Positions 31,618 to 39,536 of a stretch of 45,396 bases of DNA are shown here, piece after piece (position 1 is the stretch's first letter; each line of letters opens with the position of its first letter). Where the stretch lies: contig DBRU01000101.1 in the NCBI GenBank assembly GCA_002306375.1, positions 14,114 through 59,509 on the forward strand, in the 5' to 3' direction. The translations under genes were made by a program, and so were the position numbers. The stretch is from Faecalibacterium sp. UBA1360 (GTDB lineage Bacteria; Bacillota; Clostridia; Oscillospirales; Ruminococcaceae). The notes beneath the pieces are model-generated. The model worked only from the letters and a program-made list of their open reading frames with translations. It made no database searches and was not told the DNA's origin.

Positions 31618-33162
31618 TCACAAAAGCGGGCTGATGAGGCGCAGCAGACAGTCGGCCCCACGCAGGGCCGCGGGCCGGGTGCGGTAGGCGTCGGTGACTT
31701 CGGCGCTTTGGGCAAACAGGTCCTGAAAATCCCGGGTCACGTCCTGTACGGCGTCGCAGCCGCAGAACCAGCAGGCGTTTTCGAAATGCAGGTAGAGGCT
31801 TCGGTAATCGAAGTTGACGGTGCCCACCACCGCGGCCTGGCCGTCGGCCACCATCTGCTTGGCGTGCAGAAAGCCGGGGGTGAACTCATAGATGCGCACG
31901 CCCTGAGCGGCCAGACGGGCGTAGTGGCTGCGGGTGACGCGGTAGACCAGCTTTTTGTCCGGCACGCCGGGGGTGACGATGCGCACATCCACCCCGCGCC
32001 GGGCGGCCAGGGTCAGGGCCCGCTGCATCTCGTCGCTGATGACGAGGTACGGCGTGGTGATGTACACATACTGCCGGGCGTTGTGGATCATGTTCATGTA
32101 CACGTTTTCGGCAGTGGGTTCCTCGTCCAGGGGGGTGTCGGCAAAGGGCAGGACCATCCCCTGCCCCGCCGCCGAGACAGGCGGCAAAAAGGGAGCCGGG
32201 TCGATGGGCTCACGCTGGGTGGCCCCCCACATCTGCAAAAAGATCAGGGTCAGGCCCTGCACGGCGTCCCCCTGCAATCGCAGGCCGGTGTCCTTCCAGG
32301 CGCCGTAGGGATGGGTAAGGTTGAAATACTCGTCCGCCAGGTTGTACCCGCCGGTAAAGCCCACTTCCCCGTCCACCACGGTGATCTTGCGGTGGTCGCG
32401 GTTGTTCATGATGATGTTCATGACCGGCACCAGCGGGTTGAACACCCGGCACTGGATGCCCCGGCTGCGCAGGCGGCGGGCGAAGGGCGGGCTGACAAAG
32501 CCCATGCTGCCCACATCGTCGTAAAACACCCGCACATCCACGCCGGCCGCCGCCCGTTCAGCCAGGATATCCTCGATGCTTCGCCAGGCGGTGGAGTCCT
32601 CAATGGCGTGGTATTCCATGAAAATGAACCGCTTGGCCCCCCGCAGGGCCTGGCGCTGGGCTTCCAGCGCCTGCAGGGTGTCGCCGTAAAAATCCACCCG
32701 GGTGTTTCGGTACAAGGCAAACCCCGCCGTGTTTTGCAGGTAGGCGGCCTGGCAGGCTAAGCCCGGGTCGGCGCGGCGCAGCTGTTCCAGGGCGGCGGGG
32801 TCCCGCCGGGCGGCGCAGGCGTCGGCCAGGGCGGCGTCCGCCGCGCGGAACCGGCGGCGCAGCGGCCACAGGGACACCGGGTGTCCGAACATCAGGTACA
32901 AACAGCCCCCCAGCACCGGGAACAGCAAAATCAGGATGATCCAGGAAAGGCGGAACGCCGAGTTCATGTTGCGGCCGTACACCGCAAACACCAGCAAAAA
33001 GGCCAGCACGCTGGCCCCCATCTGGATGGCCGCGTAGTATTTGGTCAGGTACACGGCAAAGCCCAGCACCCACCCGACCTGCAGGACGAAGGCCAGCGCC
33101 ACAAAGGCGGCCCGGCCGATGCTGTTGGGGATCTGCCTGCGTTTTTCCTGCGTCTGCGGCAT
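31618..33162 (-). CDS. cls: Cardiolipin synthase (phospholipase D family)
   Basis: This enzyme condenses two phosphatidylglycerol molecules to cardiolipin at the membrane. The 514-residue product has two N-terminal membrane helices plus a short hydrophobic segment (about residues 15-85, with SWIILILLFPVLGGCLYLMF). Two HKD catalytic motifs follow: NRDHRKITVVDGEVGFTGG in the middle and FLHAKQMVADGQAAVVGTVN in the C-terminal half, both complete. This is the ClsA/Bacillus-type architecture. AAAGGA lies 10 nt before the ATG at 33162. A promoter is at 33210-33239. Confidence 0.95.
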   Translation of the reverse strand: MPQTQEKRRQIPNSIGRAAFVALAFVLQVGWVLGFAVYLTKYYAAIQMGASVLAFLLVFAVYGRNMNSAFRLSWIILILLFPVLGGCLYLMFGHPVSLWPLRRRFRAADAALADACAARRDPAALEQLRRADPGLACQAAYLQNTAGFALYRNTRVDFYGDTLQALEAQRQALRGAKRFIFMEYHAIEDSTAWRSIEDILAERAAAGVDVRVFYDDVGSMGFVSPPFARRLRSRGIQCRVFNPLVPVMNIIMNNRDHRKITVVDGEVGFTGGYNLADEYFNLTHPYGAWKDTGLRLQGDAVQGLTLIFLQMWGATQREPIDPAPFLPPVSAAGQGMVLPFADTPLDEEPTAENVYMNMIHNARQYVYITTPYLVISDEMQRALTLAARRGVDVRIVTPGVPDKKLVYRVTRSHYARLAAQGVRIYEFTPGFLHAKQMVADGQAAVVGTVNFDYRSLYLHFENACWFCGCDAVQDVTRDFQDLFAQSAEVTDAYRTRPAALRGADCLLRLISPLL

Positions 33163-33209
33163 GGGATTCACGTCCTTTCCGCCCCGGGGCGGGGCGCTGC
33201 TTTGGGGCC

Positions 33210-33239
33210 ATTGTACCCCGAACGCCCCCGTTTTGTAAA
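33210..33239 (-). promoter_or_regulatory. Promoter of cls
   Basis: TTTACA (33234-33239), 18 bases and TACAAT (33210-33215) on the minus strand, about 48 nt before the start codon. Confidence 0.65.
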
Positions 33240-33255
33240 GGGGCCCAACGACAAC

Positions 33256-33295
33256 GCGCCCTTTCCCCGGCGGTCGCGGTCGGGGAAAAGGCGCC
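33256..33295 (-). terminator. Hairpin after rlmA, possible weak terminator
   Basis: GCGCC-c-TTTCCCCG and CGGGGAAA-a-GGCGC pair with one mismatch around an 11-base GC-rich loop, 15-54 nt past the rlmA stop. It lacks a proper T-run on the minus strand (GTTGTCGTT), so termination may be partial. Confidence 0.45.
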
Positions 33296-33309
33296 AAAAC
33301 AAAGATGGA

Positions 33310-34158
33310 TCACTCCGCACAGCGGCGGTAGAGCAGAAAGCGGAAACCGATCTCGGTGTGCAGGCGGTCCAGCGCGGCCAGGCGGGCCGCGCCTTCGGGC
33401 GGGGTGTTGAAATAGTACGGGGTCATGGCAAACAGGTCGGCGGCCGCCCCGGCGTCCAGGTCCAACTGGCCCGTGACCTCCCGCTCGCCGCAGGGGGCAA
33501 AGCCCGGATATCGGGTCTTTTGGGCAGGGTTTTCATAGGGAGCCTCGTACAGTACCTGCTTGAGGCCGTACAGATGCCGCGGGGTGGGCACGGCGTAGAT
33601 CAAAAGCCCCTCCGGGCGCAGCATGCGGGCGAATTCCGCCGCCGCAAAGGGCGAAAACACGTTGAGCAGCACGTCGGCCCAGCCGTCCGCCACCGGGGCG
33701 CAGAAACTGCCCCCCACGGCAAAGGCGGCCTCGGGCGCCAGTTTGGCGGCCAGGCGCACCGCCGGCTTGGACAGATCGAAGCCGATGAGCCGGCAGGGCT
33801 GCCCTGCCCGGGCCAGCGCGTCGCACACCGTGCGGTCATAGCTGCCCTCGCCGCAGCCGGCGTCCACCACCTGCAGCGGGCGGCCCAGACGGCGGGCCTC
33901 CGCCACGCAGAGATTCCCCAGGGCCCGGCGGAACAGATCATAGTGCCCGGCCTGCAAAAAAGCCCGGCGGGCCGCCACCATGGCTTTGCCGTCGCCGGGG
34001 TCCGCCGCGTGGCGTTTTTGGATGGGCAGAAGGTGGACATACCCCTCCTTCGCCAGGTCAAAGCTGTGGCCCCGGGCGCAGCGCAGGGTCCGATCCGTCA
34101 GGGTCAGCGCCCCGCCGCACACCGAACAGCGCAGCCCCGCCGCCAGGGCCGGGGTCAC
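33310..34158 (-). CDS. rlmA: 23S rRNA (guanine-N1)-methyltransferase, RlmA family
   Basis: RlmA-type enzymes methylate G745/G748 of 23S rRNA. The 282-residue product starts with the family's zinc ribbon (CSVCGG ... CARGHSFDLAKEGYVHLL). A class I methyltransferase domain follows, with VVDAGCGEGSYDRTV, IGFDLSKPAVRLAA, VLLNVFSPFAAAEFARML and YAVPTPRHLYGLKQVLY, in the same order as RlmA. In Gram-positive bacteria this family also includes TlrB, a macrolide-resistance enzyme. The G745 versus G748 specificity is not decidable here. The ATG overlaps the preceding gene's stop by four bases. It is the last gene of the rpe unit. Confidence 0.93.
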   Translation of the reverse strand: MTPALAAGLRCSVCGGALTLTDRTLRCARGHSFDLAKEGYVHLLPIQKRHAADPGDGKAMVAARRAFLQAGHYDLFRRALGNLCVAEARRLGRPLQVVDAGCGEGSYDRTVCDALARAGQPCRLIGFDLSKPAVRLAAKLAPEAAFAVGGSFCAPVADGWADVLLNVFSPFAAAEFARMLRPEGLLIYAVPTPRHLYGLKQVLYEAPYENPAQKTRYPGFAPCGEREVTGQLDLDAGAAADLFAMTPYYFNTPPEGAARLAALDRLHTEIGFRFLLYRRCAE

Positions 34159-34760
34159 GCGGGGTCGGCCGGGGATTCGGGCTCGTCGCCCTCCACCGGC
34201 ACGGTCACACCGCCGTGAGCGGCGATGTACTCTTCAAAATTGGCAAACTTCTGCTTGGGCGGGCGGCGGGTGATGAGCTCAAGGCCCGGGTCCTCGTCCA
34301 GCGGGGCGCGCCGGGTCTTGCCGCCGGCGGGGCGGCGGGGCTCCGGGGCGCGGGGGGCCTTTGGCTCGGCCGCCGGGGCGCGATGCCCGCCCTTGTTCTG
34401 GTTCTGATTCTGGTTTTGACCGCGGCCGCCCTGGGCGCGGGGAGCGTTCTGGGCCGGGGCGGGCTGGTTGGCGCCGCTGCGGCCCCGCTTGCCCTGGGCG
34501 CGGTTTTCCCCCGGCTGAGTCGGCGCGGCCTTGGCCGGGGCCTTGCCGCGGCCGTTGGCCCGGTTCTGGCCGCCCTGGGCGTTTTGTCCGCTCTGGGCGT
34601 TCTGGGACCGGGGGGCCTGGGCCCCGCCCTGGGCCGGCTGGGGGTTCTGGCCGCCGCGGGGACGGCGGCGGCGACGACGGCGCTCGCCCTCGGCAGGTTT
34701 TTCCTTGCCGGCGGCCTGGTTGGAGGCCTGCCCGGCGGCATCGGTTTTGGGGTTCGGCAT
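34155..34760 (-). CDS. Arg/Gly/Gln/Asn-rich disordered protein, possible RNA-binding
   Basis: The 201-residue protein is almost entirely low complexity. A Lys/Glu start is followed by an eight-base-residue patch (ERRRRRRRPRGGQ), then repeated QGG/QNA/RGG/GQNQNQNQN stretches resembling RGG-box RNA-binding tails. Only the last 45 residues look ordered (LELITRRPPKQKFANFEEYIAAHGG). GAGGTG lies before the ATG. It sits between the DUF1015 gene (32-nt gap) and rlmA (4-base overlap), so coupling with an rRNA methyltransferase makes an RNA role plausible. No known family recognised; the strong strand bias and overlapping start argue that it is a real gene. Confidence 0.7.
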   Translation of the reverse strand: MPNPKTDAAGQASNQAAGKEKPAEGERRRRRRRPRGGQNPQPAQGGAQAPRSQNAQSGQNAQGGQNRANGRGKAPAKAAPTQPGENRAQGKRGRSGANQPAPAQNAPRAQGGRGQNQNQNQNKGGHRAPAAEPKAPRAPEPRRPAGGKTRRAPLDEDPGLELITRRPPKQKFANFEEYIAAHGGVTVPVEGDEPESPADPA

Positions 34761-34792
34761 ACAGATTCACCTCGTAAGCATGGCGTCCGGCC

Positions 34793-36073
34793 TCAGACCA
34801 GGGCGCGGCATTCGTTGTAATAGCGCTTTTCTTCGGCGTGGCCCATGCTGAAGGTCTTGCGGGGCAGCACGCCGCCCAGCACCACGCCCCGGAACAGATC
34901 GTCCTTGGCAAAGGGAGGCAGCAAAATAGCGGCGGAATTTTCCCCCGCCAGGGCCCGGGCGCTGGCTTCGCCGTGGATGTAATCCACCCGGCAGGCGGGC
35001 TCGGCGGCGCGCAAATCGTCCAAAAAGGCTTCGACCACCCCCACGCTCAGGGGCTGGCGCGCCTTTTGCAGGCAGTACTCCCGCGCAAAGTCGCCGCCGC
35101 ACACCGTGAAGCGGCACCCCTGCGCCCCGGGCAGATCCCGGGCCCCCTGGGCGGCGGCCCAGGCGTCCAGGCGGGTGCAGACCTCGGCGGGCGAAAGCCC
35201 GAACACCACCCGGTGGATGGGTTCGATCTGAATGGCCGGCGAATGGACGTTGCACACCTCGGCCAGGCAGTAGCGGGCCGGGTGATCGGCCAGCTGTTCG
35301 GGCGGCAGGGTGGATTTGAGCTCCTCCCAATAGGCTTTGGCGGTGGCCAGGGAGTGGTTGCCGTCCCCCACGGCCAGCACCATGGGCGGCTGCCCGGCCG
35401 CGCCGGGCCAGCGCGCCGCAAAGGCGTCCGCGTCACCCAAAGCGGTGACGGCCGCCTCGATCTCTGCCAGCAGCGCCGGGTCCTCCACGGCCCAGCCGGC
35501 CAGATGTCCGCCGCCCAGCATCAGGTCCCCGTCATACAGCAAGGGCAGTTCCCCTTTGCGGCGGCCGACGGGCTCGATGAGAGTACCCCCGGCGTCGTCG
35601 GCCAGCATCATGACGTGGGGCGTTTCCAGCCGGGCGCCCCGGCGGATGGCCAGGCGGGGCGGGATGCGCTCCACCACCGTGCTCTCGCTGGGGCGGATGG
35701 CAGGCTTGTCGCCGGGATGGAAGCTGTAGGCCTCCAGGTCCACCAGACCCACCAGGCCCTGGCGCACGCTGCCGTCCAGCTGGGTGCGCTCGGTGTACAC
35801 ATAGCCGTGCACATGGCGGCACAGCACATGGGTCAGGTAGTCCGCCATGGCGGCACGGATGCTTTGCAGGCGGGGGGCCTCCCGCTCGGTGCCCAGGTAG
35901 GCTTCGGGCAAAACGATGTGCAGTGTGCTGGGTTTGCCGGCGGCCAGGCGCTCGGCGGCGGCCCAGTACTCAGGTTGGGAGGTGAACTGGTCCACCGCGA
36001 TGCAGGCCCACGGGTCCAGCGGCACGTCGGGCCCGGGCAGCAGAATATCGGCGGGAAGGAAGCAGTTGGGCAT
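34793..36073 (-). CDS. DUF1015 family protein
   Basis: The 426-residue product is a clear member of the DUF1015 family, whose biochemical function is not established to my knowledge. Landmarks are DPWACIAVDQFTSQPEYW at residues 20-37 and LVGLVDLEAYSF with IRPSESTVVERIPPRLAIR. They continue with VLAVGDGNHSLATAKAYWEE and the C-terminal GVLPRKTFSMGHAEEKRYY. The acid- and His-containing GDGNHSLA motif looks like an active site. No membrane segment is seen. ACGGAGTG precedes the ATG. It lies 24 nt after the RnfA-like gene in the rpe-led unit. Confidence 0.9.
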   Translation of the reverse strand: MPNCFLPADILLPGPDVPLDPWACIAVDQFTSQPEYWAAAERLAAGKPSTLHIVLPEAYLGTEREAPRLQSIRAAMADYLTHVLCRHVHGYVYTERTQLDGSVRQGLVGLVDLEAYSFHPGDKPAIRPSESTVVERIPPRLAIRRGARLETPHVMMLADDAGGTLIEPVGRRKGELPLLYDGDLMLGGGHLAGWAVEDPALLAEIEAAVTALGDADAFAARWPGAAGQPPMVLAVGDGNHSLATAKAYWEELKSTLPPEQLADHPARYCLAEVCNVHSPAIQIEPIHRVVFGLSPAEVCTRLDAWAAAQGARDLPGAQGCRFTVCGGDFAREYCLQKARQPLSVGVVEAFLDDLRAAEPACRVDYIHGEASARALAGENSAAILLPPFAKDDLFRGVVLGGVLPRKTFSMGHAEEKRYYNECRALV

Positions 36074-36097
36074 GATTACACTCCGTTCGTTAGGGTG

Positions 36098-36748
36098 TCA
36101 GCGGGCGACGCCGTGGCCCACCAGGCCATAGATGGCCAGCGACAGAATGCCGATGTAGATCAGCGAACTGGGCAGGCCGCGGAACACGGCGGGCACGTCC
36201 TTGCTGCGCAGACGGCGGCGGCCTTCGTCCACCACCAGCACGGCGAACAGATACCCCAGCCCGCTGCCCAGGCCAAAGGCCGTGCTTTGCAGCAGGGTGT
36301 AGTTCTGGTTGGCGCACAGCAGCAGCGTGCCCAGCACGCTGCATGTGCAGGTGGCCAGGGGCAGCTGCTCGCGGCAGGCGGCGCGGTGGGCGGCGGGCAG
36401 AACGCCCAGCAGCACCCACACCACGGCCATGGCCACCACGGCACAGGTCAGGTACAGCAGCGGGCGCAGCGCCGTGGCCGGCAGCCAGTCCGGCAGATAG
36501 GGCCGGATGAAGGTAAAGGCATAGGTCATGCACAGCCACCCCAGCGGCGCGGCGCACAGCTGGACCAGGATGACCGGGATACAGTACTGCCAGGTGCGCA
36601 CGTCGGGGTCGCCTACCAGCTTGATCAGGCGGGACACGCCCATGGCGCGGGAGAACACGACGTTTTCGGCAAAGACGGCCAGCACCGCATAGGAGATGAA
36701 CTGCGCCACGCTTTGCACAACGCTGAGTTCAGTGTTTACGATTGGCAT
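36098..36748 (-). CDS. RnfA-like membrane protein, lacking a cluster cysteine
   Basis: The 216-residue, roughly six-helix protein aligns with RnfA/NqrE along its length. AENVVFSRAMGVSRLIKL replaces the canonical NNYVLVQFLGICPFLGV, so the ligand Cys29 becomes Val/Ser. CTCSVLGTLLLCANQNYTL corresponds to NCCVLGVTILAVQDYSS and keeps the second ligand position (Cys136). VFRGLPSSLIYIGILSLA matches the RnfA C-terminal helix. The ATG at 36748 overlaps the RnfE-like gene by 20 nt. It is the third member of a D-E-A trio with no B, C or G subunits, so its function is probably not that of canonical Rnf. Confidence 0.85.
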   Translation of the reverse strand: MPIVNTELSVVQSVAQFISYAVLAVFAENVVFSRAMGVSRLIKLVGDPDVRTWQYCIPVILVQLCAAPLGWLCMTYAFTFIRPYLPDWLPATALRPLLYLTCAVVAMAVVWVLLGVLPAAHRAACREQLPLATCTCSVLGTLLLCANQNYTLLQSTAFGLGSGLGYLFAVLVVDEGRRRLRSKDVPAVFRGLPSSLIYIGILSLAIYGLVGHGVAR

Positions 36749-37670
36749 ACAGGTGGCGCACCTCCTCCTCTTTATAATGTACATAGGCGTTGGTGACGGC
36801 CGCCCAGCCGGCAGCCAGAATGCCCAGCAGCAGGAACCCGCCCGCCGGCTCGGAGGCCAGGGGCAGCGGGGCCACAGTGAGCACCGGCTGGTCCAGCAGC
36901 GTGCCGTAGGCCAGCAGCTCGCGCAGGGCCCCCACCAGCATGACCACCACGCACAGGCCCACGGTGTTGTTGATGCCGCGGCGCAGCGCTTCGCCGATGG
37001 TCTCCAGGTCCGGGGATTCCAGACGCTTGATGATGACGGGCTCCACCACCATCATGGGCAAATAGATGCCCAGCACGGACAGGTTGGCGCCGAAGATCTC
37101 GTACAGGATGATATATGCCGGGATATACACGATGGCGGCCGAATAGGCATACACCACGGCCCGGAACCGATTGCCGGTCAGGTGGCACACGGCCACGGCC
37201 AGCACGCGGGTGGCCGTGAGCAGCAAAATGGCCAGCGCGCACAGCATCAGCGAACGGTCCACGTCGCTGGCCATGGCCACCACGGGCGCAAGGCCCAGCC
37301 CGCGCATCATCACGGGGTTGTTGAGCCACAGATGGTCGTCGTGCACGTTCTGGGCCAGTTCGGCCTCGGCTTCGGCGCGGGTGGGACGGGCGGATCTCTG
37401 GGCGGCCCTGGCGGCGGCTTCGGCAGCGGCAGCTTCGGCGGCGGCAGCTTCGGCGGCAGCGGCTTCGGCCTTGGCTTCGGCGGCCTTGGCGGCGGCCTCG
37501 GCGGCCTGCTCTTCGATCTGCTGGGGGGTCTTGCCCTCGGCGGCGGCGCGGCGGGCCATTTCCAGCACTTCGGGGGAGATTTGGGGGATGATCAGGGTCT
37601 GGGAACGCTCGGGCTGATTCTTTTTGCCCCGGCCCGGCTTAGAACCCGTCGGCTTTTGCTTGTTTGGCAA
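36729..37670 (-). CDS. RnfE-like membrane protein with Ala/Glu-rich N-terminal extension
   Basis: The 313-residue protein has about 115 extra N-terminal residues: a basic start (KPGRGKKNQPERS) and a long Ala/Glu helix with AEAAA-type repeats (residues about 54-92). An RnfE/NqrD membrane domain follows. In that domain NPVMMRGLGLAPVVAMASD replaces NPVLRLVLGCCSVLAVTTT, and VVEPVIIKRLE replaces VVNCIILGRAE, so both cluster cysteines are gone. GRELL-type helices later (LVGALRELLAYGTLL) match canonical VREIIGNGSWM. The start is a TTG, set by GGAGG 9 nt upstream, and lies 32 nt inside the RnfD-like gene. Second of the D-E-A trio. Confidence 0.85.
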   Translation of the reverse strand: MPNKQKPTGSKPGRGKKNQPERSQTLIIPQISPEVLEMARRAAAEGKTPQQIEEQAAEAAAKAAEAKAEAAAAEAAAAEAAAAEAAARAAQRSARPTRAEAEAELAQNVHDDHLWLNNPVMMRGLGLAPVVAMASDVDRSLMLCALAILLLTATRVLAVAVCHLTGNRFRAVVYAYSAAIVYIPAYIILYEIFGANLSVLGIYLPMMVVEPVIIKRLESPDLETIGEALRRGINNTVGLCVVVMLVGALRELLAYGTLLDQPVLTVAPLPLASEPAGGFLLLGILAAGWAAVTNAYVHYKEEEVRHLYANRKH

Positions 37671-38667
37671 CCCGCTTCGCCTCCTTCTTCATAAACTTGA
37701 CGCGCTCGGCCCGGCGGGAAACGCGGTCGAGCCATTCGGGGAACGCGCCCACAATGAGCAGCGCGAAACAGACGCCTGTCTCATACGAGGTGTTGAAGCG
37801 GAACACCGTGGTCACCGCCCCCAGCAAAAGGCCGTAAATGATGCGGCTGGCCCGGCGGTTGGGCTGGGTGACCGGCTCGCAGGCAAGGAACACCGCGCCG
37901 AACAGCATACCGCCGGACAGCACGATGTATTTTTCAAGATAGATGCGCTGACGCACATACTCACACGGGGCGCTGAACGCCGGCAGGTCGTTGAGGTTGG
38001 GCAAAAGCCAGGGCACCGCGATGCACACGATCAGGTACGGGATCACGGTGGACAATTGCAGATGCCCCCGGCACAGCAAAAACAACCCGCAGGCCGCAAT
38101 GACCAGCACGGCCCCGGTGCCAAGGGGCCCCTGTACGTTGCCGGTGACCAGGTTGATCGTGGTGGCCGTGGGCAGGCCGCCGCCGGTGAGCGATTCGTTC
38201 ATGCCGGCGTACAAGGGCACGTCCAGGTCCCCCCACAGGGGCAAAACCGTGCCCGGGTTGGGGTAATTGAGCACCTGGCCCTGCCAGGACAGCATGGCCA
38301 CCGCCATGCCCACCGCCGCCGGATGGAAGGGATAGTGGCCCTCGCCGCCGAAGGTCTCTTTGATCAGCACGGCAAACACCACGGCCGCCACCACGATGAA
38401 GTAGGGCACCGAAGCCGGCATCATCAATACGATGAGGGCGGCGAAGCATTCGCTGGACGGTTCATGAGGGCGGTAGCCCGACCCGTGCAGCGGGGTGATG
38501 AGACAGTCGCACACATAGGCCGTGAACAGCCCCACCAGCATGAGCAGGATGGGCCGCGGACCATAAAAGAACCAGGCCATGGCCAGCAGCGGCACGCTGC
38601 ACCACAGCACGTCGGCATAATAGTCGTAGTTGGCACTGTGTTCGATCTTGTTGCGTTGATTTGGCAT
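37639..38667 (-). CDS. RnfD-like membrane protein
   Basis: The 342-residue polytopic protein resembles RnfD/NqrB. It has several membrane helices, LITPLHGSGYRPHEPSSECF, KETFGGEGHYPFHPAAVGMA (equivalent to the FGGIGFNFANPALVGR region of RnfD) and GLPTATTINLVTGN at the position of the SATPLAAS flavinylation site. A threonine for covalent FMN therefore remains. GAVFLACEPVTQPNRRASR matches GAVFMATDYVTSPFTTRG of the canonical subunit. AAAGGAG precedes the ATG at 38667. It lies 33 nt after rpe and is the first gene of the trio. Confidence 0.88.
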   Translation of the reverse strand: MPNQRNKIEHSANYDYYADVLWCSVPLLAMAWFFYGPRPILLMLVGLFTAYVCDCLITPLHGSGYRPHEPSSECFAALIVLMMPASVPYFIVVAAVVFAVLIKETFGGEGHYPFHPAAVGMAVAMLSWQGQVLNYPNPGTVLPLWGDLDVPLYAGMNESLTGGGLPTATTINLVTGNVQGPLGTGAVLVIAACGLFLLCRGHLQLSTVIPYLIVCIAVPWLLPNLNDLPAFSAPCEYVRQRIYLEKYIVLSGGMLFGAVFLACEPVTQPNRRASRIIYGLLLGAVTTVFRFNTSYETGVCFALLIVGAFPEWLDRVSRRAERVKFMKKEAKRVAKQAKADGF

Positions 38668-38700
38668 GGGGTCTCCTTTGCGCAGCGGCAAAGCCGCCCG

Positions 38701-39366
38701 TTATAATGCGTGGATGTCCGCGATCACGGCGGGCATATCGGGGGCGTTGAACAGCGAGCTGCCGGCCACCAGCCAGGTGGCCCCCGCCTGTGCGCACAGC
38801 GGCGCGGTGGTGCGGTTGACGCCGCCGTCCACTTCCAGGGCGACGCGGTCCAGGCCGCGACGGTCCAGCTCGGCGCGCACGGCCGCCAGACGCCGCACCG
38901 ATTCGGGCAGGAAGGCCTGCCCGCCGAAGCCGGGCTCCACGCTCATGATGAGCGCCAGGTCGATGTCCTCCAGGTAGGGCAGCAGTTCCTCCACGGGGGT
39001 GGCGGGGCGGATACTGAGCCCCGCCCGGCATCCTTGCGCCCGGATGGCGCGCACCACGGCGCGCACGTCGTCGCGCACGCCGGGGGCTTCGAGGTGGACG
39101 GTCAGAAGATCCGCCCCCGCCTTGGCGAAGGCGGCGGCAAAGGCCGCGGGGTCGTCGATCATCAGGTGGACGTCATAGTAGGCGTCGGGCAAAGCCCGGT
39201 GCAGGCACTGGAGCACCGGCACACCGTAGCTGATGTTGGGCACAAAATGGCCGTCCATCACATCAATGTGCAGCATATCCGCGCCCGCGTCCAGCACGGT
39301 GCGGCACTGGGTGGCCAGGTTGGCAAGGTCGGCCGACAGGACCGACGCGCTGAGTTTGATTGACAT
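38701..39366 (-). CDS. rpe: Ribulose-phosphate 3-epimerase
   Basis: Rpe interconverts ribulose-5-phosphate and xylulose-5-phosphate in the pentose phosphate pathway. The 221-residue TIM barrel has LSASVLSADLANLATQC, the metal-binding MLHIDVMDGHFVPNISYG, DVHLMIDDP, SVEPGFGGQAFLPES, and the C-terminal VDGGVNRTTAPLCAQAGA, all standard. AAGGGA lies about 10 nt before the ATG at 39366. It heads a unit running through the Rnf-like trio to rlmA, from the promoter at 39442-39470. Confidence 0.97.
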   Translation of the reverse strand: MSIKLSASVLSADLANLATQCRTVLDAGADMLHIDVMDGHFVPNISYGVPVLQCLHRALPDAYYDVHLMIDDPAAFAAAFAKAGADLLTVHLEAPGVRDDVRAVVRAIRAQGCRAGLSIRPATPVEELLPYLEDIDLALIMSVEPGFGGQAFLPESVRRLAAVRAELDRRGLDRVALEVDGGVNRTTAPLCAQAGATWLVAGSSLFNAPDMPAVIADIHAL

Positions 39367-39441
39367 AGTATTTGTTTCCCTTATTCTTTGATACTTTCCC
39401 TCGGGGCCGCGCGGCGGGCGCGGCACACATATACAGTGTTT

Positions 39442-39470
39442 ATTGTACCGTACCTCGGCGCAAAAATCAA
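39442..39470 (-). promoter_or_regulatory. Promoter of the rpe-Rnf-like-rlmA unit
   Basis: TTGATT (39465-39470), 17 bases and TACAAT (39442-39447) on the minus strand, about 75 nt before rpe. No terminator is visible among the seven following genes. Confidence 0.68.
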
Positions 39471-39489
39471 TTCCCCGCGCCGCGCACAC

Positions 39490-39526
39490 ACAAAAAACGG
39501 CGGCCTCCCGGATGGGAGACGCCGCC
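39490..39526 (-). terminator. Terminator of the polysaccharide cluster
   Basis: CGGCGG and CTCCC arms pair with GGGAG and CCGCCG through a small internal bulge (39496-39526), followed on the minus strand by six Ts (39490-39495), 10 nt after the glf stop. Confidence 0.8.
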
Positions 39527-39536
39527 GGCGGCTTTC

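Noticed and set aside
37400..37500. GC-rich short repeats that could be an intergenic repeat or origin element
   Set aside because: They lie in the RnfE-like coding frame and code the Ala/Glu helix.
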